Below, one piece after another: positions 18,264-27,892 of a DNA stretch of 64,000 nucleotides; position 1 is the stretch's first letter, and each line of letters starts with the position of its first letter. A program made the position numbers and the translations under genes. Below the pieces are notes generated by a model. That model saw nothing but the letters and a program-made list of their open reading frames with translations, searched no databases and was not told the DNA's origin. Source of the stretch: an uncultured bacterium (GTDB taxonomy: Bacteria > Armatimonadota > UBA5829); contig CALJES010000008.1 of assembly GCA_938074205.1 (NCBI GenBank), forward strand, positions 124,001 to 188,000, written 5' to 3'.

Positions 18264-18283
18264 TGGCTTATTCGCCTAAGCCA
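18264..18283 (+). promoter_or_regulatory. 5' UTR hairpin of the heparinase mRNA
   Basis: TGGCTTA (18264-18270) pairs with TAAGCCA (18277-18283) around a TTCGCC loop. It lies between the extended -10 promoter and the GTG start, so it would be at the 5' end of the transcript. Possible mRNA stabiliser or regulator; no known family recognised. Confidence 0.35.
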
Positions 18284-18310
18284 TATAGTTTAGATTGGGG
18301 GTAAGCTGAA

Positions 18311-21049
18311 GTGTTTAAAAGGGTAATGATTACGATTTGCGCGCTCGTAGCACTCGTCATCGGTACAGCAAGACTTGCAGCGGGACCTGAACTGGATAGG
18401 GTGCTGGACTATATGTTCATGGATCAAAGTGTCCCTATGCGCGGCCCGCAGTTGCTTTTTGATGTCCAGCGCGAGATAAAGTTGACAGCAGAGACGCGCA
18501 TCGGCCAGACGTTTGTCACGGGTCCCGAGACAGCAAGGTTGGCGAGGATCCGAGCTTACTTAGCGCCCACGGCGGATTGGACTCCCGGCGAAGGTGCCGA
18601 GCTGACACTGTGGGATAGTCCTGCTCGTACTAAACGGCTTGCCAGCTTTGTTGTCACGTACGAAGACAGGGTGTTCCACTTCAATCAAGTCGAGTGGGAC
18701 CTGAATGCCGATGTAGAGCCGAACACCACATACTACTTCGAGATAACTTATGCCGGCTCGGGGGACGGCAAGCTGGGGCGCGTAGGCGTTATGAACGGCA
18801 GAGATGCCTACAGACATGGCCAAGGGTATCTGAATGGCGTAGAAGCTGACTTCGACATTTGCTTCCAGACACACTCGCGCCGAGCCTACGATCCCATCAG
18901 GAACCTAAAGGAGACCTTCGCCAGGTTTAATCTTGAACTTCCAGGCTTGAGGAAAGTGAAAGCTGCTGTCGAGAAAGGCGATTTCGAAACTGCTATCGAG
19001 GAAACCGTCGCGTACTTTGAAGCTCGGAAGGAGCCTTTTGCTATTATCAATCCGTCTCAGGTGGCAAAGCGCGATCCGAATTTCGACTTGACAAAAGCAA
19101 ATCAGATGCTCGAAAAGGACTGGCGCCACGTGGATATGGAAGGTTACGAGGGTCGAAAGATCCTAATCAATGCCTACAATGCTACGGGCGACGACAAGTA
19201 CATAAAGAAATTAAACGACTTGCTGATAGACTGGTATGTGCACAGACCACCCCCTAGCAAATCCAAAATAGGCGGCCATCCTTGGGATGATACGTGGTCG
19301 TCTTTGTCTACGGGCCTGCGCATAGGCCACGGATTTGTAGCGTACTCTTGGATGAGCAGGTCGCCTGCATTCAGTACTGATTGTCGGTTCGTTTACATTA
19401 TTGGATTGGCTGACCACTGCAATACCCTGGTCGCGTACGGCGCAGACGCTGGTGGCAATTGGGCTTTCACGCAGAACTGCGCAATGCTGACATTCGCAAT
19501 GAATTTTCCCGAATTCAAGGAAAGCACCATTTGGAAAAAGACCGCGATCGAAAGGCTCGCAGCGTCAATAAAGAGAGACATCCTTCCAGACGGCGTGGAA
19601 ACGGAGTCGGCCCCCAGCTACCAACGGATGGCGTATAATCCTCTGGCAACGAGCGTCTACGACGAATTGATCGTCAAACGAGGCTTGAAAACACCTTTCG
19701 CCAAGGAGCTTCGTCAAATACTCGAACGGCAAGCTGAGTACTTTATGTACATAGCAATGCCGAACGGGGTTACACCCTACCTAGGTGACTGGGCGCATGA
19801 GAACCAGCGGGCTGCAATTCTCGCCGACGCTAAGCGTTTCAACCGCAAGGATATGCTCTATGTAGCCACGGCAGGCAAGGACGGTATCAAGCCCAAAGAG
19901 ATCTCTAAACTGTACCCTTGCGCAGGCATCGTCACCATGAGAAGCGACTGGGGCGACAAGGGAAGACCTTTTGAGAACGCACGCTATCTTATGCTGCACG
20001 GCGTGCACTTCGGAGCTCACGGCCACCAAGATCTGAATGGGATTGCAGGGCTATATGCCTACGGACGCGAGCTCTTATATGACCCTGGATCGCACATTTA
20101 CGGATCCCCAGAGCACTTCAAGTTGACAACCGCGAGTTCCCACAACTTAATGACGATTGACGGCGAAGATCAAAATCGAAATTCCAAAGCAGAATTCAAA
20201 AACTGGTGTACCACACCTATCGCGGACTACATATCAAGTTGGGTTGATGCTTACAAAGGTGGAGACTACACCCGCGAAATCTTCTACATCCGCACAGACG
20301 GTGAACCGGGAGTATTGGACTACTGGTTGGTTCGTGATACTGCAAATGGCAGCGGCGAACACTCCTTAGAACAGCGGTGGCGATTCGTATACGAAACTCC
20401 TGTTGAAACCGACGAACGCACGCTTGTAACGAAAACTACGCACCAATCTGGGGGCAATCTCGCGATATTGCAGATTGCCCCCGCTAATATGACTCTTCAA
20501 CGCACAACCACCGACGTGTGGCTATGGCGTAATGAACTCGATACGGCTCCTTGCCAGATTCCGACGGTGAACTACGTAGTTCGGCGACAGCTTCCGGGCG
20601 CTATCGATACTCTCCTGATCCCATTCGAGGGGCAGGAGATGCCTATGTTCTTAACACGGACACTGGAAAGAAGCTCCGACGGGTTGGACACGGTGTTTAC
20701 CGTGACACATGGCGGCGTTGAAGATACCTTTGTCTATCAGCGAGCCCCTGCACGCAAGGATATCCGGGAATGTGGAATCTCCTTCAACGGGGAACGCTTG
20801 TTCGTCCGGCGGGTAGAAGGCAAGCTGAAGTCCGCACTCTTGGTGAACGGGTCTGAACTCGTGGTTGATGGCAAGCACGTCATAAGTGCCGCAAAGCCCT
20901 TATCCTGGGTGGCAATCACATTCGAGGGAGCAAAGATCAAAGCTTATTCAAGCTCTGCAGAGGGATCGCTAGTCGTGTCCTGGAACCGCGGCACCAAGAT
21001 CACTATCCAGAATATGAAGACGGACGAGCTGCTCCGACTCTGCAAGTAA
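18311..21049 (+). CDS. Secreted heparinase II/III-family polysaccharide lyase
   Basis: A 912-residue protein with signal peptide (VMITICALVALVIGTARLAAG). An N-terminal ~200-residue beta-rich domain is followed by an (alpha/alpha)-toroid that contains GGNWAFTQNCAM, the ETESAPSYQRMAY segment with a candidate catalytic tyrosine, then the beta-sandwich heparinase II/III domain opening with FGAHGHQDLNGIAGL and SSHNLMTIDGEDQN. These N, Y and H positions match the lyase family that cleaves uronic-acid polysaccharides (heparan-like, alginate, ulvan-like) by beta-elimination. Start GTG 18311 lies 9 bp after a G-run. The neighbouring sulfatases would desulfate the same substrate. The exact specificity is not deducible. 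Confidence 0.88.
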   Translation: MFKRVMITICALVALVIGTARLAAGPELDRVLDYMFMDQSVPMRGPQLLFDVQREIKLTAETRIGQTFVTGPETARLARIRAYLAPTADWTPGEGAELTLWDSPARTKRLASFVVTYEDRVFHFNQVEWDLNADVEPNTTYYFEITYAGSGDGKLGRVGVMNGRDAYRHGQGYLNGVEADFDICFQTHSRRAYDPIRNLKETFARFNLELPGLRKVKAAVEKGDFETAIEETVAYFEARKEPFAIINPSQVAKRDPNFDLTKANQMLEKDWRHVDMEGYEGRKILINAYNATGDDKYIKKLNDLLIDWYVHRPPPSKSKIGGHPWDDTWSSLSTGLRIGHGFVAYSWMSRSPAFSTDCRFVYIIGLADHCNTLVAYGADAGGNWAFTQNCAMLTFAMNFPEFKESTIWKKTAIERLAASIKRDILPDGVETESAPSYQRMAYNPLATSVYDELIVKRGLKTPFAKELRQILERQAEYFMYIAMPNGVTPYLGDWAHENQRAAILADAKRFNRKDMLYVATAGKDGIKPKEISKLYPCAGIVTMRSDWGDKGRPFENARYLMLHGVHFGAHGHQDLNGIAGLYAYGRELLYDPGSHIYGSPEHFKLTTASSHNLMTIDGEDQNRNSKAEFKNWCTTPIADYISSWVDAYKGGDYTREIFYIRTDGEPGVLDYWLVRDTANGSGEHSLEQRWRFVYETPVETDERTLVTKTTHQSGGNLAILQIAPANMTLQRTTTDVWLWRNELDTAPCQIPTVNYVVRRQLPGAIDTLLIPFEGQEMPMFLTRTLERSSDGLDTVFTVTHGGVEDTFVYQRAPARKDIRECGISFNGERLFVRRVEGKLKSALLVNGSELVVDGKHVISAAKPLSWVAITFEGAKIKAYSSSAEGSLVVSWNRGTKITIQNMKTDELLRLCK

Positions 21050-21051
21050 AA

Positions 21052-21078
21052 AATGCCCCGCCTCTCTGGCAGGGCATT
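21052..21078. terminator. Bidirectional terminator between heparinase gene and PEP-CTERM pseudogene
   Basis: AATGCCC (21052-21058) pairs with GGGCATT (21072-21078) and GCC/GGC extends the stem inside it around a TCTCT loop, with one C/A mismatch. It starts 3 bp after the heparinase stop and lies beyond the 3' end of the minus-strand pseudogene, so it can serve both. The minus-strand product is followed by a T-run (TTTTTTAC). Confidence 0.7.
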
Positions 21079-21101
21079 CACAAGTATGAGCAGCATGCTT
21101 G

Positions 21102-21834
21102 CTATACTTTACGACGTCTCAGGTGTCCAACGAGACCAAGTGCAAGCACGCCCAGACTCGCCAGACTTGACGGCTCTGGAACTACACTTATGTTGTCTAT
21201 CAGTATCCAGTCTTCGGGAAAGTCTGATCGACCGAAGTTCTCCAGTTGCACCTGGCCGACGCCAGCGGCAGCACCAGTCACGCTGTAATTGAGCGTGCCC
21301 AGCAGGACACCATTGTGATAGAACGTGGATGTCTGAGCTGTCAGGTCGACAACGACATCAAGTCGATTCCACTGATCATCTACCAGCGTGACTGCAGGCA
21401 AAACTTGTATTGCTCTAGCGCTTCTAGCGTATTTTTCATACCAGCGTGACTGCAGGCAAAACCAACCCATAGCCGCCGATCCTGGGCCGAGCGGTGTTTC
21501 CATACCCGTACCACCTGGCGAAGTTCTTGCCCGCTGCGTCATTGAACCACGCTGCCCATATGTTGCCGCCCGAGCTGATACCCGGGTACGCCTCTAAGCT
21601 GCACAAGATGACGTTCCCAGTAACCGGGGCTATGTCCACCGTGGCTCTGAATGCCGTGCCGCCAAGACCAATTTGCACAGCTTGGTTGGTTACATTGATG
21701 CCTACACCAACTCCGTACCAACCGTCGTTGCCTGCCAGCAGTTCGTCGGGATAATTAAACCCTTCGAACCAGGCCGCCGCCGTATCTGGTGCAACAGCAA
21801 CCAGAATTCACAGTAATACTAGTGCGTAGCGCAT
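21102..21834 (-). pseudogene. Disrupted PEP-CTERM/LamG-like secreted protein
   Basis: Reading from ATG 21834 (AAGGAG at 21845-21850), the frame encodes a signal-like start MRYALVLL, an in-frame TGA as codon 9, then ILVAVAPDTAAAWFEGF and a LamG-like domain with FARWYGYGNTARPRIGG. At 21381-21462 a 58-bp insertion shifts the frame. Deleting it joins GLVLPAVTLV directly to DDQWNRLDVV. The rest of the domain and a PEP-CTERM sorting tail (VVPEPSSLASLGVLALGLVGHLRRRK) follow. Two independent lesions show that it is not expressed as one protein. Intact, it would be exported and sorted by an exosortase-type system. It resembles the LamG-like parts of the protein at 25201. Confidence 0.85.
21381..21462. 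repeat. 24-bp direct repeat flanking a 34-bp insert
   Basis: The 24-base word TACCAGCGTGACTGCAGGCA+AAAC occurs at 21381-21404 and again at 21439-21462. Between the copies are 34 bases containing two close copies of TCTAGCG. The period of 58 is not a multiple of three, which explains the frameshift in the PEP-CTERM pseudogene. Confidence 0.95.
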
Positions 21835-22012
21835 TCTGTGTAATCTCCTTCCCCTCTTCAGATATGAAAGTGTATAACCCAACAGTCCTGGAACGGAGCC
21901 ATTAGGCTCAAGGAGCGGCTTTAGCATAACCTATTATCTTGGTATCACGAGGCATGGCTGGTGTCAACTGGTAGAATTAACTGGTTTATTCAATTCGACC
22001 AATTTCCCTGAC

Positions 22013-23606
22013 ATGTGGAAGGACATATGCGCATCGGGACGAAAAGAGGCACTAGTAGCAATACTTACAAAGCTGCGGAGTGGACGTAAAACGGACCAGC
22101 CTGAAAGGATCTTACGCAAGGTATGCCGAGCCTTAAACCTTCTGAGCAAGCTTGCGAACGACTATCAAGGCTTGTTTCCATCCGTTATTGAGTTAGAAAC
22201 CCTGCGCATGCCCCAGGAGCTACCACCTAAAATTCCCGGCCAAAGAAATGAAGATCGTGCCCACCCAGGCAGCAACTTAATGCACGACAAATATGTGCTG
22301 GCGACAATGTATGGACTCGCGAACTCGGAAGGACGTCAATATGCGGCCCCCGCTGACCGTTACCTGCGCCATTTCGCAGTCCATTGCACAAATACGGTAA
22401 CAGGACTCTTCCCATGGGGAGAACACGCTTTTTGGGACGTCAAGCACGACCGAATAGGCAACAGTTTTCCGCTGGCATACGACTGGTGGACTAACCCAGC
22501 TATTCACGATCACTTGTCTGCCCCACCGTTTTGGCTGTGGGAAAAGCTGCATGAGTACAATCCAAGGTGCGTCGAACGTTTTGCGGAAGGCCTCGACTAT
22601 CATTGGCGAGAGGGAGAACCCGTCGAGTACTGCCGCCACGCAAACATCGAAATAAGAGAACGCCCCCCTAGAGAAGCTAGGTCGTGCGACTTCCCGCGCC
22701 ACGGCGGATTCTACATTATGGATTGGGCTTTCGCCTACACGAGAACCGGACGCGTAGACTTCCTGCACCAGATTTGCAAGATGCTCGACTACTGGTGGGA
22801 AAAGCGAGACCCATCCACCGGAATGCTCCCACTTGAGAGCAAGACACCGCCAGAGATTACCGCTATTTACGGACTGACTTCTCCCGGGCAAGCCATGTCG
22901 CTAGCGATGAGCCTTTTCGAAACGGCCGAGTTTATCAGAAGAACCATTAGCACAAGACAAACAAAACTCACGCAGAACGGCCACCCGGACAAGGTAAATG
23001 ACCCCGTAGACGTACAACAGTTAAGGCGCCTGGAAAATTTGGCGCAAATCATGTGGGACCGCGCTGAAGCCTATGCAAACTCTTTTCTAATTCTACCGCA
23101 CGATCTCGACAACAAGGTTTGGGTAAGCTGCACTCGTCTCGACACGGGGGAAATTGGGGGCACTATGAAGTGTTGGGGAAGTGTTTACGGTTCCGGCATA
23201 GCGGCCGGAGCAGCGAGGATGTGCGTTGGATTTTACCGGATGACACATGATGAAAGATGATGAAAGATACCTGCAGTTCGCAGAATCAGTTGCGCGCGGT
23301 TACAAGAATGAGCCTTTGCCGCAGGACGCTGTTGTGCCGGTGTCGGATGCTGGAACAGTGATCGCACTCTTTGCAGACATGTACGATGTCACACGTAAAA
23401 AGGCTTGGTTGGATGAGGGATTGAAAACAGCGGACAGTGTTATCGATGTCTATTTTGACCACGACTTACCACGAGGAGAAGCACACATCAACTACTACTA
23501 CTCACAAATGGGACCTCGCATCCTGATACACTCACTTGCACGAATCGCACTGTTGGCATTGGATCCCGATAACTGCTTAGTTGAACCGGACTATTCCGCA
23601 GGATGA
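22013..23606 (+). pseudogene. Frameshifted (alpha/alpha)-barrel carbohydrate-active protein
   Basis: Two adjacent frames (22013-23260 and 23247-23606) together encode one protein of about 527 residues. A perfect 10-bp tandem duplication at 23248-23267 breaks it. Removing one copy gives a continuous FYRMTHDERYLQFAES junction. The translation is rich in aromatic helices (FPWGEHAFWD, DFPRHGGFYIMDWAFAYTRTG, MLDYWWEKRDPSTGMLP, MGPRILIHSLARIALL), the look of an (alpha/alpha)6 toroid such as pectate-lyase, AGE or unsaturated glucuronyl hydrolase-type proteins. I cannot name the family. No signal peptide is seen. As written it makes a 415-residue product that lacks the last helices. The only ribosome binding site near ATG 22013 is weak. 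Confidence 0.75.
23248..23267. repeat. Perfect 10-bp tandem duplication in coding sequence
   Basis: TGATGAAAGA occurs twice head to tail (23248-23257 and 23258-23267). One copy restores the reading frame of the surrounding gene; two copies put the downstream 117 codons out of frame. Confidence 0.95.
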
Positions 23607-23719
23607 AAACCCGCCAACATTGGCTACCTGTACTGTGAAAAGGTCCCGCCGGACCACGCACAGCGGGAGCTGCACGATAACGAAGCCGCTTGCATTCCAA
23701 CGGCAGCAGGAACACTTTA

Positions 23720-24820
23720 CTAGGGCACCTCTATCAGCTCGTCGACTATGTCCGGCCGAATGGTTATAGTTTGCGGGCCATCAGGACCTGTCTTTTCGAT
23801 TCGGCTGATAACGAGGTTTACCCCGGCTCTGCCTATCTCTGACTGTTTCTGGACAACCTTAACTATCGGCGGCATATTTGCCACAGCCGGGAAGCCGCCG
23901 TCGAAGTAAGCCGCCAGCTCGATATCCTCAGGTATCCTTAGCCCCAATTCCCTCGCGGCGCTTATGGTGCTTATTGCAAAGAAATCATTCAACGCGAAGA
24001 CAGCAGTTACTGGCTCCTTGAGCGCCCTCAAGTAGGTGAGCACATGCTTGTACTCATAATAGTCTTTGGAAAACACGATTGGCGGGCAGATCAACTCGGG
24101 ATCTACCCCGATCCCGTGATCCACGAGCGCTTGCTCGTATCCACGGCGGCGTTCCAGTATTGAAGTGTGTAGATTGGGCTCCACGTAGGTGAAGTGCGCA
24201 ATGCGCCTGTGACCCCGTTCTATGAGAATACGCGTGGCTTCATATGCGCCCCAGAAGTGGTCACTCGAAACGTAGTCAACTTCAAATTCCACGGGCTTGT
24301 GGTCCAAGAATACAAGAGGGTATCCGAGCCTTCTCAACCGGTCAAAAACTGGCAGGTTGTCGCGGAGAGCCACAGGTATCACCATAGCCCCTTCAATACC
24401 TTCTTCCATCAACCGCTCAAGTTCTCCATGCTCTGTGGCTGCGCAGTTATCCGAATCAAAAAGAACTGGCTTGTAGCCTTGCTTTCGGAGCTCTCGAGCG
24501 GCGCTTCTCACAACCCCAGTCGGAAAAGGGCTCACTATTTCCGGTACAAACAACGCTACGGCCTTCGTTCTTACACTGGTGTTTTGCCGACCCCCTGCAA
24601 CGAATGTACCACGGGCTGCTCTTCTAACAAGCAGGCCTTCGCTCACCAGCGAGGCTAGTGCTCGGCTTACGGTTGCTCGGTTCGCATTGAAACGCTCTGC
24701 CAGCTCACGCTCCGGGGGTATGCGATCGCCGACAGACATATGGTCAAGTATTTCCTTACGAAGTATCTCGCGTATCTGCTGATATGGAGCGGGTGCTCCC
24801 GGTTCTCTGATGATCGGCAT
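23720..24820 (-). CDS. GntR-type transcriptional regulator with LacI-like sugar-binding domain
   Basis: A 366-residue regulator. Residues ~10-78 form a GntR winged helix (PYQQIREILRKEIL, RIPPERELAERF, NRATVSRALASLVSEGLLVRR), followed by a type-1 periplasmic-binding-protein fold as in LacI/AraR: VALFVPEIVSPFPTGVV, GAMVIP, PLVFLDHKP, VSSDHFWGAYEATRILIERGHRRIAHF, and AVFALNDFFAI. This is the AraR-like architecture that senses a sugar or oligosaccharide. Divergent from the LamG/OB-fold gene at 25201 and next to the broken barrel gene, it is the only transcription factor in the carbohydrate region and the obvious candidate to control it. Confidence 0.9.
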   Translation of the reverse strand: MPIIREPGAPAPYQQIREILRKEILDHMSVGDRIPPERELAERFNANRATVSRALASLVSEGLLVRRAARGTFVAGGRQNTSVRTKAVALFVPEIVSPFPTGVVRSAARELRKQGYKPVLFDSDNCAATEHGELERLMEEGIEGAMVIPVALRDNLPVFDRLRRLGYPLVFLDHKPVEFEVDYVSSDHFWGAYEATRILIERGHRRIAHFTYVEPNLHTSILERRRGYEQALVDHGIGVDPELICPPIVFSKDYYEYKHVLTYLRALKEPVTAVFALNDFFAISTISAARELGLRIPEDIELAAYFDGGFPAVANMPPIVKVVQKQSEIGRAGVNLVISRIEKTGPDGPQTITIRPDIVDELIEVP

Positions 24821-25200
24821 TTACCCCTCCTTAATCGCCACGCTTCAGTTCCATTCGTTTATGAGGAGCTGCGTGGACTATGCCAATTCCCCAATCACTT
24901 TACCTGATCGAGCCCAATTTGTCAACCGCAAGTAGCTTTTGTCTCCTATGGCCTCCGTTTGAGACGACAAGAACGCCTCCGACGGTGGTGTACAGGCCTC
25001 CAGGAAAAATTAGCCGGAGTAGCAAATACTGGTAATTTTACCGGGTTGACATGGCACCTATTTAAAGGTATGGCACATATGGTACAACCAAAAGCGTAGT
25101 GGTTGGATGTCTGCAGTTGTGGACGCGCGGACCGGGTTCTGCAAGATCCATGGTAGGCTTGTCCACAAAATATCTCGAGGAAAAGGGAGGGATTAGGCAG
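24821..25200. promoter_or_regulatory. Divergent regulatory region between the GntR-LacI gene and the LamG/OB-fold gene
   Basis: 380 bp without a gene. Near the right end lies a near-palindrome CTGGTAATTTTACCGG (25029-25044, 7-bp arms with one mismatch) just before TTGACA (25046-25051), with TATGGC 17 bp later as a weak -10. A second imperfect palindrome, ACCTATTTAAAGGT (25057-25070), falls in the spacer. These fit an operator overlapping a promoter for the 25201 gene; the regulator encoded at 23720 is the natural ligand. The assignment is inferred from position and symmetry only. Confidence 0.45.
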
Positions 25201-27843
25201 ATGAAACGACTACCCCTATTAGCTCTCGCCTTGCTCGCAATAGTCTGCAGCACGTCAGCCTATTGCGACGTACCGCCAACCAACAGATTCCTGTTGTGGT
25301 ATCTCGGTAACACCCTGCTGGCAAATCCGAACTCAGCAGGACCAGGTATCAGCTTCACTAAGCAATACCCAATGGCTGGTGGTATGCTGGACGGTGTGAT
25401 CGTTGATGATCCTGAGGCGACAGACGGCAAAGCGCTGTTTATCAGTGACAACAGCACGTCGGATATGGTCTGGTATAGGAGCCAACCTGGATGCTTATTC
25501 GACAATTCCAGTGGTGCTACCATTGTCGGTCGTGTCAAGGTAACTAGTGACATTCATGGCGAGGACGGCAGCGCGGGCGCAAACCTCAGCATACTGGACG
25601 CCACTGAGGGAAGCGGCCTTCGATCTGGGTATCACTGGGGCGGAGCCAACGGACACGTGATTGAGACGATACGCGGCGAGTCTGCGGAGTTTCCGACTGG
25701 AGACGGTCAATACCATATTCTGCGAATGACAGCTCAAGGAAATGTCTATGGGAAACAGTGTCCGTGGGATGAGAACTTTGAGGACTATGAGGTTGGCCAA
25801 CCTCTGGTTGGCCAAGACGAATGGATCGGCAATGCGGGCGGCGGATATGACCCGCAGAATCCGACTCAGCTCGTTTCCGGCCTAACTGTAGTTGATGATC
25901 CAGATGAAGCTACTCGGCCAACCCATGGAAAGGTTACGGCATTCGTAGGCGGCGACGCCATATACCAGGGCTATGTGCGTGTATTGGCAGCACCGGATCC
26001 CAACACCAATGAGATGGTAGTGGAATGTGATATTAAAGGCACCGGAGACGTTAAGACCTGTTGGTTCCTTGACGTTAATGACCTCAATGGCGTCAACATT
26101 TGCCAGTGGTACGGGGCGTCATCGACTTGTAGACCAAGGATTGCTGGAACGGTAAATGTGGGCACGACGCGGCCTCTAACCTGCAACGGGCAGTGGGATC
26201 ACTTGAAGATTGTTATAAACACGCAAACTAAGAGAGCCAAGTTTTATCTGAATGGCGAGGTTGACCCGAACTACCCGGACGGCTTGGATTACACTAACCG
26301 CCCCGGCGTGGGACCATGCGTGGAAAAGATCGGCCAAATTGCTTTTCGGAGCCCGTGGGACTACCAAGGTAGGAACGTGCTTTACTTTGACAACTTGTCG
26401 GTAAACGGCGTTCCTGTGACGGAGGGCTTCCGAACAATCAAGCTCTACGTTGACGAGAATCCGGAACCCGTGCTTGCTATTTCACCGGCGTCACCTGCGT
26501 GGACTGGCTGGGCTAACAACTTCTTTGGCTTTGGTTCCACTTCGATCGCAGGCCAGCAGGATGTTTACTTCGACTGGGTAACTGCAACCAACAGAGGCGC
26601 GTTCGCACCCGGCGAGGAAGTTGCCGTGCTGGGCCACAGCTTGGTACCAGGTGCACCCGTGAGCACGATCGACGATGCAAAGACTTGTCCAGATGGAACC
26701 CCGGTTGTAATACCGGAGGCAGTGGTCACCGCATCGTTCGTGAACAACCTGACTGAGATGTCCCCGATCGGATTCGCGATTGAGAAGCCTGACCGAACTG
26801 CCGGGATACGCGTAGTCCAGAGCGGTGGTTACGCCACTTCGCCAGGTGAGAAGGTTTCCATCACCGGCTTCACGGCCACCGTAAACGGCGAGCGCGTGAT
26901 ATTAGCGAGCGAGATTACAAGCCTGGGCACCGGCTTTGACACTCCGGCGCCGTTGGCGATGAATCAGAAGGCTAGTGGCGGCGGTGTATTCGGAGGCCAG
27001 CCGAATGTGTGGGATGTGCACCAGGCGATGGAGACATTCAGCTACCCTGACGGAGCGCTAATTGGGCAGAACCTGTGGTACGGCAATGCACCGGCGTCAC
27101 GTATAGGAGTGACTGGCGGCGTTCTCAGAGTCCAGGGAGGAGCCGGCGCATTTACGGCTGCCCATTCCGCTGGGACTGCGCTGGGTGCGGAGTCGTTCGA
27201 GATGAGCGTAAAGATGAAGCGCGGAGTCGGCACGGCGAATATATGGCAGCTATTTGCATACGACTCCCAGGGCGTAGAGCTCGTAAGATGGTACGGTTCA
27301 GGCACTAGTGCCAGGCCGAGAATCGGCGGTTCCATCCTACCGTCAATTGTGCTGACTGACGACAACTGGCACACGCTGAAGATCAATTACACCTTCGCGA
27401 CAAATACAGCCGAGTTCTTCTTCGACGGCGTATCCAAGGGAACGATTACCGGCCTAACAGGGAACGATATCTTGGGCCGGGTCGAGTTCATGGTCTACGA
27501 CCAGCCGGCCTTGACTGACAACTACGCGCTGTTCGACGACCTACAGGTTGACGGATTCACGGTGTCGACTCCGGCGGTCGGACTCAGCAACGTCGGTCTG
27601 CTTGTGCGCGTCTTCGGAAAGATCACAGAGATGAACATAACAGGTGATCTAGACGGTTGGTTCCGCATCGAAGACGGGTCGCGTGTCAATCAGCCTGCTG
27701 CGTCCGGCATCCGGTGTAGAGTGCCCGAATGGGACACGCTGATGATGTTCGTGCAAGTAGGTGACTATATCCAAGCCACAGGAGTGCTCGGCGTAGACAA
27801 CGGCTTGCGCTATCTGTGGACGACGGATTACTGCAAGTACTGA
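25201..27843 (+). CDS. Secreted LamG-like/OB-fold multidomain protein with nested domains
   Basis: Start ATG 25201 follows GGGAGGG and gives a Sec signal, MKRLPLLALALLAIVCSTSAYC; the frame is open upstream but this start is clearly better. The 880-residue product has a first LamG-like domain that seems to be interrupted by a second LamG-like unit (about 215-425, from ENFEDYE to FDNLSVNG), the host resuming at IKLYVDENPEPV. An OB-fold-like module (about 485-575) contains TAGIRVV and GERVILASEIT. A third LamG-like unit (about 610-785, METFSYPDG to FDDLQVDG) splits a second OB-fold module that resumes at GLSNVGLLVRVFGKIT. No catalytic residues are recognised. It is likely a surface or extracellular glycan-binding protein, probably under the divergent GntR-LacI regulator. 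Confidence 0.75.
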   Translation: MKRLPLLALALLAIVCSTSAYCDVPPTNRFLLWYLGNTLLANPNSAGPGISFTKQYPMAGGMLDGVIVDDPEATDGKALFISDNSTSDMVWYRSQPGCLFDNSSGATIVGRVKVTSDIHGEDGSAGANLSILDATEGSGLRSGYHWGGANGHVIETIRGESAEFPTGDGQYHILRMTAQGNVYGKQCPWDENFEDYEVGQPLVGQDEWIGNAGGGYDPQNPTQLVSGLTVVDDPDEATRPTHGKVTAFVGGDAIYQGYVRVLAAPDPNTNEMVVECDIKGTGDVKTCWFLDVNDLNGVNICQWYGASSTCRPRIAGTVNVGTTRPLTCNGQWDHLKIVINTQTKRAKFYLNGEVDPNYPDGLDYTNRPGVGPCVEKIGQIAFRSPWDYQGRNVLYFDNLSVNGVPVTEGFRTIKLYVDENPEPVLAISPASPAWTGWANNFFGFGSTSIAGQQDVYFDWVTATNRGAFAPGEEVAVLGHSLVPGAPVSTIDDAKTCPDGTPVVIPEAVVTASFVNNLTEMSPIGFAIEKPDRTAGIRVVQSGGYATSPGEKVSITGFTATVNGERVILASEITSLGTGFDTPAPLAMNQKASGGGVFGGQPNVWDVHQAMETFSYPDGALIGQNLWYGNAPASRIGVTGGVLRVQGGAGAFTAAHSAGTALGAESFEMSVKMKRGVGTANIWQLFAYDSQGVELVRWYGSGTSARPRIGGSILPSIVLTDDNWHTLKINYTFATNTAEFFFDGVSKGTITGLTGNDILGRVEFMVYDQPALTDNYALFDDLQVDGFTVSTPAVGLSNVGLLVRVFGKITEMNITGDLDGWFRIEDGSRVNQPAASGIRCRVPEWDTLMMFVQVGDYIQATGVLGVDNGLRYLWTTDYCKY

Positions 27844-27892
27844 AGCGTATAGCCAACTGGCTGACGCGACCACTCGTTAGATGAGTTCTGAC

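Noticed and set aside
21808-21810. TGA at codon 9 of the PEP-CTERM gene read as selenocysteine or tryptophan
   Set aside because: TGA is a working stop for other genes in the window (for example metF, nagB-like, pfkB), and a second independent lesion is present.
22277-22891. 204-codon leftward frame
   Set aside because: Antisense to the frameshifted barrel gene; its translation shows no motif and no ribosome binding site.
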